64,000 bases of DNA, from NCBI RefSeq assembly GCF_902506415.1, contig NZ_LR733275.1:4564176-4628175 (forward strand). Reading direction: 5' to 3'. The translations under genes were made by a program, and so were the position numbers. This document shows positions 53,515-62,592 of this stretch, piece after piece. This DNA comes from Massilia sp. 9I (GTDB lineage Bacteria > Pseudomonadota > Gammaproteobacteria > Burkholderiales > Burkholderiaceae_D). Below the pieces are notes generated by a model that had not been told where the DNA came from, did not search any database, and worked only from the letters and a program-made list of their open reading frames with translations. Positions within the stretch are counted from its first letter, which is position 1. Each line of letters begins with the position of its first letter.

Positions 53515-54132
53515 ATGAAAAATATCGTGATCCTCATTTCCGGCCGTGGCAGCAACATGGAAGCGCTGGTTCGCGCCATGGAAAGCGAAGCCTGGCCGGC
53601 CCGTGTCGCAGCCGTCATCAGCAACAAGCCGGAAGCGAAGGGCCTGGAATTCGCGAGCGCCCGCGGCATCCCGACCGCGGTGATAGCGAACAAGGAATAT
53701 GCCACCCGCGCCGAGTTCGACGCGGCGCTGCAGGAAACGATTGACCGTTTCAGCCCTGACCTCGTTGTGCTGGCCGGCTTCATGCGCATCCTCACGGCGC
53801 CCTTTGTCGAGCACTACGCCGGCCGCATGCTGAACATCCACCCCTCGCTGCTGCCGCTGTTCCCGGGACTGGGTACGCACCAGCAGGCCATCGATGCCGG
53901 GGAGAAGGAGCATGGCGCGACCGTGCACTTTGTCACAGCCGAGCTGGACCACGGTCCGATCGTGGCGCAGGCGCGGGTGCCGGTGCTGCCTGGCGACACC
54001 GAACAGACCCTGTCGGCGCGTGTGCTGGTCGAGGAACACAAACTGTACCCATATGCGGTGCGCCTGTTCGTCGAAGACAGGCTCAATATTGAAAATGGCG
54101 ATGTGCGCATACTCGATCGTGCGGCCGCCTGA
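53515..54132 (+). CDS. purN: Phosphoribosylglycinamide formyltransferase
   Basis: A 205-residue PurN, which formylates GAR with 10-formyl-THF in purine synthesis. Motifs: NIVILISGRGSNMEALV (phosphate loop), LVVLAGFMRIL, and the catalytic NIHPSLLPLFPG with the HPSLLP signature, then GATVHFVTAELDHGPIVAQ. A TACAAT box at 53502-53507 is seven bases before the ATG. The rsmB-like gene follows 28 bases after. Confidence 0.95.
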   Translation: MKNIVILISGRGSNMEALVRAMESEAWPARVAAVISNKPEAKGLEFASARGIPTAVIANKEYATRAEFDAALQETIDRFSPDLVVLAGFMRILTAPFVEHYAGRMLNIHPSLLPLFPGLGTHQQAIDAGEKEHGATVHFVTAELDHGPIVAQARVPVLPGDTEQTLSARVLVEEHKLYPYAVRLFVEDRLNIENGDVRILDRAAA

Positions 54133-54160
54133 ATCCACAAGTATTTAATTAAGGAACACC

Positions 54161-55456
54161 ATGAGATTGCCTCCAGCGATCATCGGCAATACCGAAGAAG
54201 TATTGCGCGATATCCTGCGCTTCACGTCGCCTGCCGACGTCACCCTGTCGCGCTACTTCAAGGACCACCCGCGTTTCGGCGGCCGCGAGCGCGGCGTCAT
54301 CGCCGAAGCGGTGTATGCCGTCCTGCGCAACAAATCCTTCTATACCGATTTCGCCGGCTCGGGCAACACGCCCTCGATGCGTAAACTTGCCCTGCTGGGC
54401 CTGGCCGAAACGGTGGGCATCGACGCCCTCGGCGGCCTGAGCGAGGAAGAAACCCATCTGCTTACCCGCGTCAAGGATGTCGACCGTTCGCTGCTGCCGC
54501 CGCAGATGCGCGCCAACCTGCCGGCCTGGCTGTACGACAAGCTGGTGGCCCAGTTCGGTGAAGCCGAAGCCCTCGAGCTGGCCGCCGTGCTGAATACTCC
54601 AGCGCCGCTCGACCTGCGCGTGAATTCGATCAAGGCCGACCGCGACGAGGTGATGGCCGAACTGGCCAAGGCGCCGATCGTGGCCGAGCCGATGCCGTAT
54701 GCCCCGCTGGGCCTGCGCGTGCAGAAAAAACCTGCGCTGCAAAACCTGCCGCTGTTCAAGGAAGGCGCGATCGAGGTGCAGGACGAGGGCAGCCAGGTGC
54801 TGGCCCAGCTGCTCGGCGCACGCCGTGGCGAGATGGTGGTGGACTTCTGCGCCGGCGCCGGCGGCAAGACCCTGGCGCTGGGCGCGACCATGCGCAATAC
54901 CGGCCGCCTGTACGCCTTCGACGTCTCCGAAAAGCGCCTGTCGAAGCTGAAGCCGCGCCTGGCGCGCAGCGGGCTGTCGAACGTGCATCCGGTCCTGATC
55001 GCGCATGAGCGCGACGCCAAGATCAAGCGCCTGGCCGGCAAAATCGACCGCGTGCTGGTCGACGCACCTTGCAGCGGCCTGGGCACCCTGCGCCGCAACC
55101 CTGACGTCAAGTGGCGCCAGCGCCCTGACGCGATTGGCGAGATGCAGGAAAAGCAGGCTGCGATCCTGGACGGCGCGGCGCGCCTGGTCAAGAACGGCGG
55201 GCGCCTGGTGTACGCCACCTGCAGCCTGCTGAACGAAGAGAATGACGTGATCGTCGAACAGTTCCTGGCGACGCACCCGGACTTCGAGCTGGTGCCGGCG
55301 AGTCAAGTGCTGGCCGAGCAAAAGATCCCGCTCAAGATGGACCGCTACCTCAAGATGCTGCCGCACAAGCACCAGACCGACGGCTTCTTCGCCGCAGTCC
55401 TCGAACGCAAGGCCAAGGCCAAGGCGGCGCCGGCCGACGAGCCGATCGAGGAATAA
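54161..55456 (+). CDS. RsmB/NOP-family rRNA cytosine methyltransferase
   Basis: A 431-residue SAM-dependent RNA m5C methyltransferase. A helical N-terminal NusB-like part is followed by the PUA-less catalytic domain: SAM loop VVDFCAGAGGKTLALG, acidic DVSEKRL, and the two catalytic cysteines in VDAPCSGLGTLRRNPD and YATCSLLNEEN. It acts on 16S rRNA (RsmB) or a paralogous target. It starts 28 bases after purN and ends nine bases before mscS. Confidence 0.9.
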   Translation: MRLPPAIIGNTEEVLRDILRFTSPADVTLSRYFKDHPRFGGRERGVIAEAVYAVLRNKSFYTDFAGSGNTPSMRKLALLGLAETVGIDALGGLSEEETHLLTRVKDVDRSLLPPQMRANLPAWLYDKLVAQFGEAEALELAAVLNTPAPLDLRVNSIKADRDEVMAELAKAPIVAEPMPYAPLGLRVQKKPALQNLPLFKEGAIEVQDEGSQVLAQLLGARRGEMVVDFCAGAGGKTLALGATMRNTGRLYAFDVSEKRLSKLKPRLARSGLSNVHPVLIAHERDAKIKRLAGKIDRVLVDAPCSGLGTLRRNPDVKWRQRPDAIGEMQEKQAAILDGAARLVKNGGRLVYATCSLLNEENDVIVEQFLATHPDFELVPASQVLAEQKIPLKMDRYLKMLPHKHQTDGFFAAVLERKAKAKAAPADEPIEE

Positions 55457-55465
55457 CGCCGACAC

Positions 55466-56785
55466 ATGCCGCTCCAGCAACTGCTGGCCGACCTGCTCGG
55501 CGACATCCATCAGCCTGCCATCCTGTGGCAGGCGCTGGCCATCGTATTGTGCGTGGCAGTCGGCTGGGGTTTGGCGCGGCTGATGCACCGGTCATGGCTG
55601 GCGAGCCACCAGGACCAGCACCAGGGCCTGATCGGCCTCGGCATGGCCAGTTTCAGCCGCGTGCTGCCGCCGCTGCTGATCCTGGGGCTCCTGGTGACGA
55701 CCCGCGCCGTCATGCATCACTACCAGAGCGTGCACCTGCTCGATGTGGCGGTGCCGCTGGCGTCTTCGTTCGCGGTGATCCGCACCTTCTTCTACCTGCT
55801 GCGCCGGGTGTTCGCGCGCCGCGGGCAATTGGGTGAGGCGCTGCAGACCTTCGAAAAGATCTTCGCGCTGGTGGTCTGGCTGGGCGTGGCCCTGCACATC
55901 ACGGGCGTCCTACCCGACGTCATCCACTACTTCGAGCACACCCAGCTGCCGATCGGCAAGCACAAGATCGTGCTGTCCGACCTGGTCGAAGGCATTGTCT
56001 CGATCGTCGTCCTGATGATGCTGGCGCTGTGGGCCGGCGCCGCGCTGGAAGAGCGCCTGATGCACGTCGAGCGCATGCACAGCTCGATCAAGGTCGTGCT
56101 GGCGCGCATGAGCCGGGCGGTGCTGATCCTCGTCGCGGTGCTGTTCAGCCTGTCGCTGGCGGGGCTGGACCTGACCGTGTTGTCGGTGTTCGGCGGCGCG
56201 CTGGGCGTCGGCCTCGGTCTCGGCATGCAGCGCATTGCTAGTAACTATGTGTCCGGCTTCATCATCCTGCTGGAACGCAGCCTGACTATCGGCGACCCGA
56301 TCACGCTCGATAAATATTCGGGCAAGGTGGCGCGCATCAATACGCGCTACACGGTGCTGCGCGGCGCCGACGGCACCCAGACCCTGTTGCCGAACGAAAT
56401 GCTGATCACCGGCGTGGTGCTCAACCAGTCCTCGACCAACCGCAACGTGCGCGCCGTGACCACGCTGACCGTGTCCTACGACAGCGACCTGTCGGTCGTC
56501 ATGCCGTTGCTGGAAGCGCTGCCGCGCGGCGTGCCGCGGGTGCTGGACGAGCCGGCGCCGAACGTTTTGCTGAATGCTTTTGCGCAAGATGGTTACGCGC
56601 TGGAAGTTGGCTTCTGGCTGGGCGACCCGGAGAACGGGCAGGGCGGGCCGATTTCCGACGTGAACAAGGAGATTTATGCACTTGTCCAGTCCGGCGAGAT
56701 CAAACTTGGTCATCCGTCAATGGATACCCGCCTGCTCGATGCACATATCACATCGCTTGTGGCGCGAACCCCTACCGCGCCTTGA
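55466..56785 (+). CDS. MscS-family mechanosensitive channel
   Basis: A 439-residue channel protein. Several N-terminal helices (about 15-190) precede the pore helix and MscS core: VLSVFGGALGVGLGLGMQRI then ASNYVSGFIILLERSLTIGD, with the conserved beta domain QTLLPNEMLITGVVLNQSS and the alpha/beta C-terminus. It should open under osmotic downshock. The gene starts nine bases after the methyltransferase, probably one operon with purN. Confidence 0.9.
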   Translation: MPLQQLLADLLGDIHQPAILWQALAIVLCVAVGWGLARLMHRSWLASHQDQHQGLIGLGMASFSRVLPPLLILGLLVTTRAVMHHYQSVHLLDVAVPLASSFAVIRTFFYLLRRVFARRGQLGEALQTFEKIFALVVWLGVALHITGVLPDVIHYFEHTQLPIGKHKIVLSDLVEGIVSIVVLMMLALWAGAALEERLMHVERMHSSIKVVLARMSRAVLILVAVLFSLSLAGLDLTVLSVFGGALGVGLGLGMQRIASNYVSGFIILLERSLTIGDPITLDKYSGKVARINTRYTVLRGADGTQTLLPNEMLITGVVLNQSSTNRNVRAVTTLTVSYDSDLSVVMPLLEALPRGVPRVLDEPAPNVLLNAFAQDGYALEVGFWLGDPENGQGGPISDVNKEIYALVQSGEIKLGHPSMDTRLLDAHITSLVARTPTAP

Positions 56786-56898
56786 AATAAGCCATGCTCG
56801 GCAGCTTTTAAACGTGCCGTGCGTCACTGGAACCGCGTAAAATATCGGGTTGCGGGCCGCTGCGACGCAGCGCACCACGCGATATCCATGGAGACTGA

Positions 56899-58113
56899 AT
56901 GAATTTCATTAGTAGCGAACCCGTGCAAGCCGTGCTGAGTTTCCTGTCGACCGGCCTGCTCGACCTCAGCGGCTGGCAGATCTTTTTTGTCACTCTGGGG
57001 CTGACGCACATCACGATCGCCGCCGTGACGATCTACCTGCACCGCCACCAGGCGCACCGCGCCCTGGAGCTGCACGCCATTCCGAGCCATTTCTTCCGCT
57101 TCTGGCTGTGGCTGACTACCGGCCAGGTGACCAAGGAATGGGCGTCGATCCACCGCAAGCACCACGCCAAGTGCGATACCGAAGAAGATCCGCACAGCCC
57201 GCAGACGCGCGGCATCCGCAAGGTGCTGTTCGAAGGCGCCGAGCTGTACCGCGCTGAGAGCAAGAACAAGGAAACGATGGAGAAGTACGGCCACGGCACG
57301 CCGGACGACTGGATCGAACGCAAGGTGTACACCAAGCACAGCGCCATGGGCGTGGTGCTGATGCTGCTGATCGACTTTGCGCTGTTCGGTATCGTCGGCA
57401 TCTCGGTGTGGGCCGTGCAGATGATGTGGATCCCGATCACCGCCGCCGGCATTATCAACGGCATCGGCCACTACTGGGGCTACCGCAACTACGACTGCAG
57501 CGATGCTGCCACCAACATCCTGCCGTGGGGCATCCTGATCGGCGGCGAGGAACTGCACAACAACCACCACACCTTCGCCACCTCGGCCAAGCTGTCGAGC
57601 AAGTGGTATGAGTTCGACCTGGGCTGGGGCTATATCCGCATCCTGGAAACCCTGCGCCTGGCCAAGGTCAAGAAGGTGGCGCCGAAGCCGGAATTCGCCA
57701 AGGACAAGCTGGTGGCCGACCTCGACACCCTGCAGTCGGTGATCGCCAACCGCTATGACGTGATGGCGAAGTACGCCAAGTCGGTGCGCCACGCTTTCCG
57801 CGAGGAATTCGAGCACCTGAAGCACAAGGCCGAGCTGGAAGCGCGCTTCCTGAAGAGCTCGCGCAAGCTGATGCAGCGCGAGCCGGCCAAGCTGGAAGCC
57901 TCGCACAAGCAGCAGCTGGTCGAGCTGTTCCAGCACAGCAAGGCGCTGGAAACCATGCACCAGATGCGCGTGGAACTGGGCGCGATCTGGGAACGTTCGC
58001 ACTCGACCCGCGAGCAGCTGCTGCAGCAGCTGCAGGACTGGTGCGCGCGCGCCGAAGCCTCGGGCATCAAGGCCCTGCAGGAATTCTCGCTGCGCCTGCG
58101 CAGCTACGCGTAA
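56899..58113 (+). CDS. Acyl-CoA/fatty acid desaturase with C-terminal helical extension
   Basis: A 404-residue membrane desaturase. The three diiron histidine boxes are HRHQAHR (48-54), HRKHH (85-89) and HNNHH (220-224), among four membrane helices. It introduces a double bond into acyl chains, tuning membrane fluidity. Residues about 270-404 form a long, charged helical tail (LKHKAELEARFLKSSRKLMQ ...) not needed for the core fold. A palindromic terminator follows. Confidence 0.9.
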   Translation: MNFISSEPVQAVLSFLSTGLLDLSGWQIFFVTLGLTHITIAAVTIYLHRHQAHRALELHAIPSHFFRFWLWLTTGQVTKEWASIHRKHHAKCDTEEDPHSPQTRGIRKVLFEGAELYRAESKNKETMEKYGHGTPDDWIERKVYTKHSAMGVVLMLLIDFALFGIVGISVWAVQMMWIPITAAGIINGIGHYWGYRNYDCSDAATNILPWGILIGGEELHNNHHTFATSAKLSSKWYEFDLGWGYIRILETLRLAKVKKVAPKPEFAKDKLVADLDTLQSVIANRYDVMAKYAKSVRHAFREEFEHLKHKAELEARFLKSSRKLMQREPAKLEASHKQQLVELFQHSKALETMHQMRVELGAIWERSHSTREQLLQQLQDWCARAEASGIKALQEFSLRLRSYA

Positions 58114-58134
58114 GCGTTCAGGCCTGCCAGCAAG

Positions 58135-58162
58135 ACGGCTCCCCGCGGGGAGCCGTTTTCTT
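58135..58162. terminator. Terminator after the desaturase gene
   Basis: ACGGCTCCCC (58135-58144) and GGGGAGCCGT (58147-58156) around GC, then TTTCTTTT. It could serve both convergent genes. Confidence 0.85.
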
Positions 58163-58164
58163 TT

Positions 58165-58911
58165 CTAGATCAGGAGCACCTGCGCATCATCCGGCAGCAC
58201 CAGCCGCGCGCGCGGATCGAAGTCTTCGTTGCCGGTGAAGCGGTGGCAGTAGACCGGCGCATTGGCGTGGTTGCGCCCCGGTTCGCTGGTGGGGTAGGTG
58301 GCCAGCAGGCGCTCGCCGTCGCGCACGTCGACGTGGCCGCTGGGCGACAGGCTGCACACGGACACGCCAAGCTTGCGCGTGAAGGCCCGCATCAGGAAGC
58401 GGTGGTGCCAGGGCACCAGCGGATCGATGGCCGCGTGCACGTCGTGCAGCAGGCGCCGTACTTCGCCGATGGTCCAGGCATCCGGCGCCAGGGTGGGGAC
58501 GATCACCAGGTTGGCGCGCAGGTCGGATGGGTTCTTGTTGATCGAAAAACTGCCGTCCTGCTGCGCGGTGCGGTCGGCGACGGGAACGATGTACAGGCCG
58601 TGCTCGCCTGGGCGCACCTGCAACGACTCCCCGCCGCCCTCCAGCCAGACGGCCAGGTCGTCGGTGCGTACGCCGGCGCGTGCCGGGCGCAGCTGGACCG
58701 CGAGCGCGGCGCGCCCGGCCAGGCTTTGCTGGACCGCCTTGGCCATCGGGTAGAACAATTCCTTGTACGGGACCAGGCGGGTATGCGCGGCCTTGACTTC
58801 GACCGTCTGGATCTGCTCGGGAGCCGGGAGCTCGGACTGGGCATGCGCCGGCAGGGCGCATAGCAGCGCGGCCAGGGCGGACAAGACGGGAAGCTTCAGC
58901 AGCGGGGACAT
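58165..58911 (-). CDS. Secreted hypothetical protein, 248 aa
   Basis: Not recognised. A 248-residue protein with a signal peptide (LLKLPVLSALAALLCALPAHA). The mature part is mixed alpha/beta and includes KELFYPMAKAVQQSLAG, VPWHHRFLMRAFTRKLGVSV and a C-terminal NHANAPVYCHRFTGNEDFDPRARLV. Two cysteines may bond. It lies 86 bases after the DUF418 gene and could be in the same transcript. Confidence 0.65.
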   Translation of the reverse strand: MSPLLKLPVLSALAALLCALPAHAQSELPAPEQIQTVEVKAAHTRLVPYKELFYPMAKAVQQSLAGRAALAVQLRPARAGVRTDDLAVWLEGGGESLQVRPGEHGLYIVPVADRTAQQDGSFSINKNPSDLRANLVIVPTLAPDAWTIGEVRRLLHDVHAAIDPLVPWHHRFLMRAFTRKLGVSVCSLSPSGHVDVRDGERLLATYPTSEPGRNHANAPVYCHRFTGNEDFDPRARLVLPDDAQVLLI

Positions 58912-58997
58912 GCCATGGATGGTGAAGTCGACAACGCCTTATGCTTTCACGGTCCAGCGAAAATAGCAATATATGCATCCCGCGCTGCTGAGCGCCG

Positions 58998-60563
58998 TCA
59001 AGGCTTTGTCGTATTTTGCGGCAGGCGCAGGTAGGTGACGGCGCGCCACAGCCACTCGGCCGGACCGTAGCGGTAGCGCGCCAGCCACCATGCGCTGGCG
59101 CAGGCCTGCACGCCGCACAGAGCGAGCGCCACCCCGCTCTGGGCGGCGCGTCCCATGCCCCACAGGCCGGCGCCGTAGCCGTAGAACAGCAGCGACAGTA
59201 CGATTGATTGCAGCAGGTAATTGCTCAGCGCCATACGCCCGAGTGGCGCGAACACGCGGGCCAGCACGGGCCAGCGCGGCAGCAGCAGGAGCAGCGCGGC
59301 CATGTAGCCGACCGAGGCCGGCAAGCTGCCCAGCGCCAGCAGGCCATAGGCGAAATCGTAGCCCTGGTCGTCGACCCCGGGAGGGCGTCCGGTGGCGATC
59401 AGGCTGCCTGCCAGGCCGAGGCCGATGCCAAGCGGCAGGCCGATCCAGGCGAGGCGCCGCAGCAGCGCCTGCCAGGGAGCGGGATTGGCCGCCATGCCGC
59501 TTTGCACGCACCAGGCGCCGATCAGGAATACGCCGACCAGGATGACCGAGAATCCCGCTTCGTCGCGCAGGCGTTCGCCCAGATGGCTGATGCGCATGGC
59601 GACCGCATCCGCGTAGCTGCCCTGCGTGAGCACCCTGCGCTCCTGCGCGCTGCGCTGGACCAGTTCACGATGGCGCAGTCCGCGCGCGACGTCCGCGTCG
59701 ACTTCGCGGCCGTCTATCGCAGTCGCTGCCGCCGGGCCGAGGGCGGCCGCGCCGGGTGAGAGGTAGCGCAAGCCGCCTTCCGCCGTCACCAGCCCGAAAG
59801 TCAGGACGTAGATGGCGATGCCGGCGCGCCACAGGCGGCCAGTGCCTGTACCGCCATGGCGCAGCGCCAGCCAGCCGAGTCCGACCAACACCCCACCGGC
59901 TACAGCCAGCATCAAGGCGTCCCCCGCGTCGAGCAAGAATTGCAACAGGGCGGCGATCAGGATCAGCGCGCCGGGCAGGAACATGGCCAGCGCAAACCCG
60001 GCTTTGTCCGGCTTGCCGCGCAAGTAGAGCGCTACCAGCCCGACAAAGCCCAGCGGCAGCGCCAGTCCGCCCAGGGTGCGCCAGGGCGCCGGCAGCAGCG
60101 ACAGCGCCATGCAGCCCAGGATCGCCGCCAGCAGCCAGCGTCCGCGCGTGAACAGGGTCAGCAGCAAGAACAGGGCGCCGATCGCGTAGCTGATCAGGAT
60201 ATCGCCGCTCCACAGCAGGCAGTAATGCAGCAGGCCGAATACCAGCAGGGCGCCGATGCGGCGCAGGTAGGCCGGCAGGAAGGGACGGTTCGCAAGCCGC
60301 GCCCGTTCCAGCATCAGGGCGAAGCCCATGCCGAACAACAGGCTGAAGATGGTCCAGAACTTCCCGCTGAAGAAGTAAGCGACCACCCACGCTACGAGCC
60401 AGTCCAGGCCCTGCAGGCCGGGCGGCATGCCGGCGCCGGACTGGGCAACCGGGCGATTGAAGAATTCGACGTTGACCAGGCAGATGCCGACCAGCGCGAA
60501 GCCGCGCAATACGTCGAGGGCATCGATGCGGCTGGTGGAGGCGGGAGCTTGCGTTTCTGTCAT
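58998..60563 (-). CDS. DUF418 (YeiB-like) membrane protein
   Basis: A 521-residue integral membrane protein with about 10 helices. It opens SRIDALDVLRGFALVGICLVN and includes FSLLFGMGFALMLERA, and ends with the DUF418 domain (PLGRMALSNYLLQSIVLSLLFYGYG, YGPAEWLWRAVTY). The N-terminal motif resembles acyltransferase-3/heparan acetyltransferase-type proteins. Function is unknown; a transport or acyl-transfer role is speculative. Confidence 0.88.
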   Translation of the reverse strand: MTETQAPASTSRIDALDVLRGFALVGICLVNVEFFNRPVAQSGAGMPPGLQGLDWLVAWVVAYFFSGKFWTIFSLLFGMGFALMLERARLANRPFLPAYLRRIGALLVFGLLHYCLLWSGDILISYAIGALFLLLTLFTRGRWLLAAILGCMALSLLPAPWRTLGGLALPLGFVGLVALYLRGKPDKAGFALAMFLPGALILIAALLQFLLDAGDALMLAVAGGVLVGLGWLALRHGGTGTGRLWRAGIAIYVLTFGLVTAEGGLRYLSPGAAALGPAAATAIDGREVDADVARGLRHRELVQRSAQERRVLTQGSYADAVAMRISHLGERLRDEAGFSVILVGVFLIGAWCVQSGMAANPAPWQALLRRLAWIGLPLGIGLGLAGSLIATGRPPGVDDQGYDFAYGLLALGSLPASVGYMAALLLLLPRWPVLARVFAPLGRMALSNYLLQSIVLSLLFYGYGAGLWGMGRAAQSGVALALCGVQACASAWWLARYRYGPAEWLWRAVTYLRLPQNTTKP

Positions 60564-60604
60564 CGTGGCGCCAGCTTACCGGAGCGCGCATGGAGCGCAA
60601 GCAA

Positions 60605-60640
60605 TAAAAAAGCCGCCGGCATGAAGCGGGCGGCTTTTTC
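60605..60640 (-). terminator. Terminator of rpmB-rpmG
   Basis: In minus-strand RNA, AAAAAGCCGCC (revcomp of 60629-60639) pairs with GGCGGCTTTTT (revcomp of 60607-60617), with the T tract reading on. Strong hairpin downstream of rpmG. Confidence 0.88.
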
Positions 60641-60655
60641 GCGGAACCAGATCGA

Positions 60656-60823
60656 TTACTTGATCTTGGTTTCCTTGTAGATCACGTGCTTGCGTGCCTT
60701 CGGGTCGAATTTGGTGATTTCCATCTTCGCCGGCATGGTGCGCTTGTTCTTGGTGGTGGTGTAGAAGTGACCGGTACCTGCGGTCGATTCCAGCTTGATT
60801 TTGTCGCGGCCAGTTTTTGCCAT
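60656..60823 (-). CDS. rpmG: Ribosomal protein L33
   Basis: A 55-residue L33 of the 50S subunit. Sequence starts MAKTGRDKIKLESTAGTGHF and ends with PKARKHVIYKETKIK. It is the cysteine-free type (no CxxC zinc ribbon), as usual in betaproteobacteria. It follows rpmB by 13 bases in a two-gene operon. GGGAGC precedes the ATG. Confidence 0.96.
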   Translation of the reverse strand: MAKTGRDKIKLESTAGTGHFYTTTKNKRTMPAKMEITKFDPKARKHVIYKETKIK

Positions 60824-60836
60824 GATAGCTCCCTAA

Positions 60837-61073
60837 TTAAACTTTTTCGCCACGGGCACGCATGTCGGCCAGCACGGCGTCGATGCCGAGCTTGTCGATC
60901 ACGCGCAGACCGGCGTTGGACAGACGCAGGGAGACCCAGCGGTTTTCCGATTCCACGTAGATGCGACGGTTCTGCAGGTTCGGCAGGAAACGACGCTTGG
61001 TTTTGTTGTTAGCGTGGGAGACGTTGTTGCCAACCATCACTCCCTTGCCGGTAACTTGGCAGACACGTGCCAT
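60837..61073 (-). CDS. rpmB: Ribosomal protein L28
   Basis: A 78-residue L28 of the 50S subunit: MARVCQVTGKGVMVGNNVSH at the start, then NNKTKRRFLPNLQNRR and WVSLRLSNAGLRVIDK. I chose the ATG at 61073, preceded by AAGGAG. It is first in rpmB-rpmG. The 297 bases upstream, to the next gene, are AT-rich and carry an ACAATTG/CAATTGT inverted pair near 61152-61195. Confidence 0.96.
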   Translation of the reverse strand: MARVCQVTGKGVMVGNNVSHANNKTKRRFLPNLQNRRIYVESENRWVSLRLSNAGLRVIDKLGIDAVLADMRARGEKV

Positions 61074-61369
61074 AGTGCACTCCTTAAGAATATCCAGGAT
61101 TGGAAAAACGAGAGTATAGCGTGAAAACTGAAAGCAAATCAATCACTTGCAGAAAACAATTGTGTCTTTCGTCAGTTAACATATTTAACAATTGCCGATG
61201 AGTTGGCTAGTCCCTTGTTTTGATGCCGGTTTACGGAACAGCCAGTAGCGGTTTTGCGTGTGAAAACGCTGCAACAACAGAGGGGGCAGTGGCCTTGTTG
61301 CCTCACGGATATACATGCTAGAGTCGTCCGGTTTTGACCCCGTGTCCTCTCGTTGAAAGAAGCTATTCC

Positions 61370-61813
61370 ATGCGCATACTCGCCTCCCTCATCCTGAGCC
61401 TCGCCATCGTCGTTCCGCAAGCCGCCATGGCCTCTCCCGCGTCCGATGCGCTGGGCAATTGCCTGAAGGACAACACCAGCGGCAAGGACCGCAAGGACCT
61501 GGCACGCTGGATCTTTGTCTCGATGTCGGCACATCCGGAAATCCGCAGCTTCGCGCCCGTCAACGAGCAGATTCGCACCGGCACCAACAAGCAGATGGCC
61601 GACCTGGTCACCCGCTTGCTGACCGTGAACTGCGCCGCCCAGGCGCGTGCAGCCGGCCAAGAAGGCCCGGCGGGCATGCTGGCTTCGTTCAAGTCGCTGG
61701 GCGAAGTCGCGATGATGGAGCTGACCTCCAACCCGTCGGTGGCGGAATCGATCAGCGCCTATGTCCAGTTCGTGGACCGCAAGAAGATCGAGGAAGCGCT
61801 CGGCGGCAAATAA
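61370..61813 (+). CDS. Secreted hypothetical protein, 147 aa
   Basis: Not recognised. A 147-residue protein with a signal peptide (RILASLILSLAIVVPQAAMA). The mature part is helical, with two cysteines (LGNCLKDNTSGKDRKDLARW, TRLLTVNCAAQARAAG). GAAAGAAG precedes the ATG. Stop codons with radC are three bases apart (convergent). Confidence 0.7.
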   Translation: MRILASLILSLAIVVPQAAMASPASDALGNCLKDNTSGKDRKDLARWIFVSMSAHPEIRSFAPVNEQIRTGTNKQMADLVTRLLTVNCAAQARAAGQEGPAGMLASFKSLGEVAMMELTSNPSVAESISAYVQFVDRKKIEEALGGK

Positions 61814-61816
61814 GGT

Positions 61817-62488
61817 TTACAGCTGTCCGTGCTCGGCGAAGGAGTGGACCTGGGTGCCGGCCACCACGAAATGGTCGAGCACCCGGATGTCGACCAGCGC
61901 CAGCGCCTGTACCAGCGCTGAGGTCAGGCGCAGGTCGGCTTCGCTCGGTTCCGCCACGCCGGACGGGTGGTTATGCGCCAGGATCACGCCGGCGGCGTTG
62001 CGGCGCAGCGCCGCCTTGACCACTTCGCGCGGATAGACGCTGGTATGCGTCAGCGTGCCGCGGAACATCTCTTCGTAGTTGATCAGGCGGTTCTTGACGT
62101 CCAGGAACAGCACGACGAAGGATTCATGTGCCTGCAGCGCGAACTGGTGGCGCAGGTAGCTCCGCACCGCTTCCGGCGAACACATGCCTTCGCGCTCGAA
62201 TTCCTCGGCCACGGCGCGCCGGGTCAGCTCCACCGCCGCCTGCAGCTGGGCGTACTTGGCCGGCCCCAGCCCGTGCAGGGCGCCGAACTCGCTCGACGTT
62301 GCGTGCAGCAGCCGGTGCAGCGAGCCGAAATGGTCGAGCATGTCGCGCGCCAGCGCCACCGCGCTCTTGCCCGTCACTCCCACGCGCAGGAAGATGGCCA
62401 GCAGTTCGCTGTCCGACAGGGCGCCGGGACCGCCGCGCAGCAGCCGTTCGCGCGGGCGTTGCTCTTCCGGCCATTCAGTGATCCTCAT
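61817..62488 (-). CDS. radC: RadC/JAB-domain DNA repair-related protein
   Basis: A 224-residue RadC. The N-terminal helix-hairpin-helix part (RPRERLLRGGPGALSDSELLAIFLRVG, FGALHGLGPAKYAQLQAA) precedes the JAB/MPN domain (ESFVVLFLDVKNRLINYEEM, then VILAHNHPSGVAEPSEADLRL) with the HxHPSG...D metal motif. The name reflects history; its role in repair is doubtful. AAGGA precedes the ATG at 62488. Confidence 0.93.
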   Translation of the reverse strand: MRITEWPEEQRPRERLLRGGPGALSDSELLAIFLRVGVTGKSAVALARDMLDHFGSLHRLLHATSSEFGALHGLGPAKYAQLQAAVELTRRAVAEEFEREGMCSPEAVRSYLRHQFALQAHESFVVLFLDVKNRLINYEEMFRGTLTHTSVYPREVVKAALRRNAAGVILAHNHPSGVAEPSEADLRLTSALVQALALVDIRVLDHFVVAGTQVHSFAEHGQL

Positions 62489-62592
62489 TGTCTGATCCTT
62501 GCCATAAAAAAGGGCACGCCAAGGCGCGACGGCCAGCGGTGGCTTACAATAGCGGTTTGCCCGCAACAGGCCCGCCTGTCATCACAAAGAAC

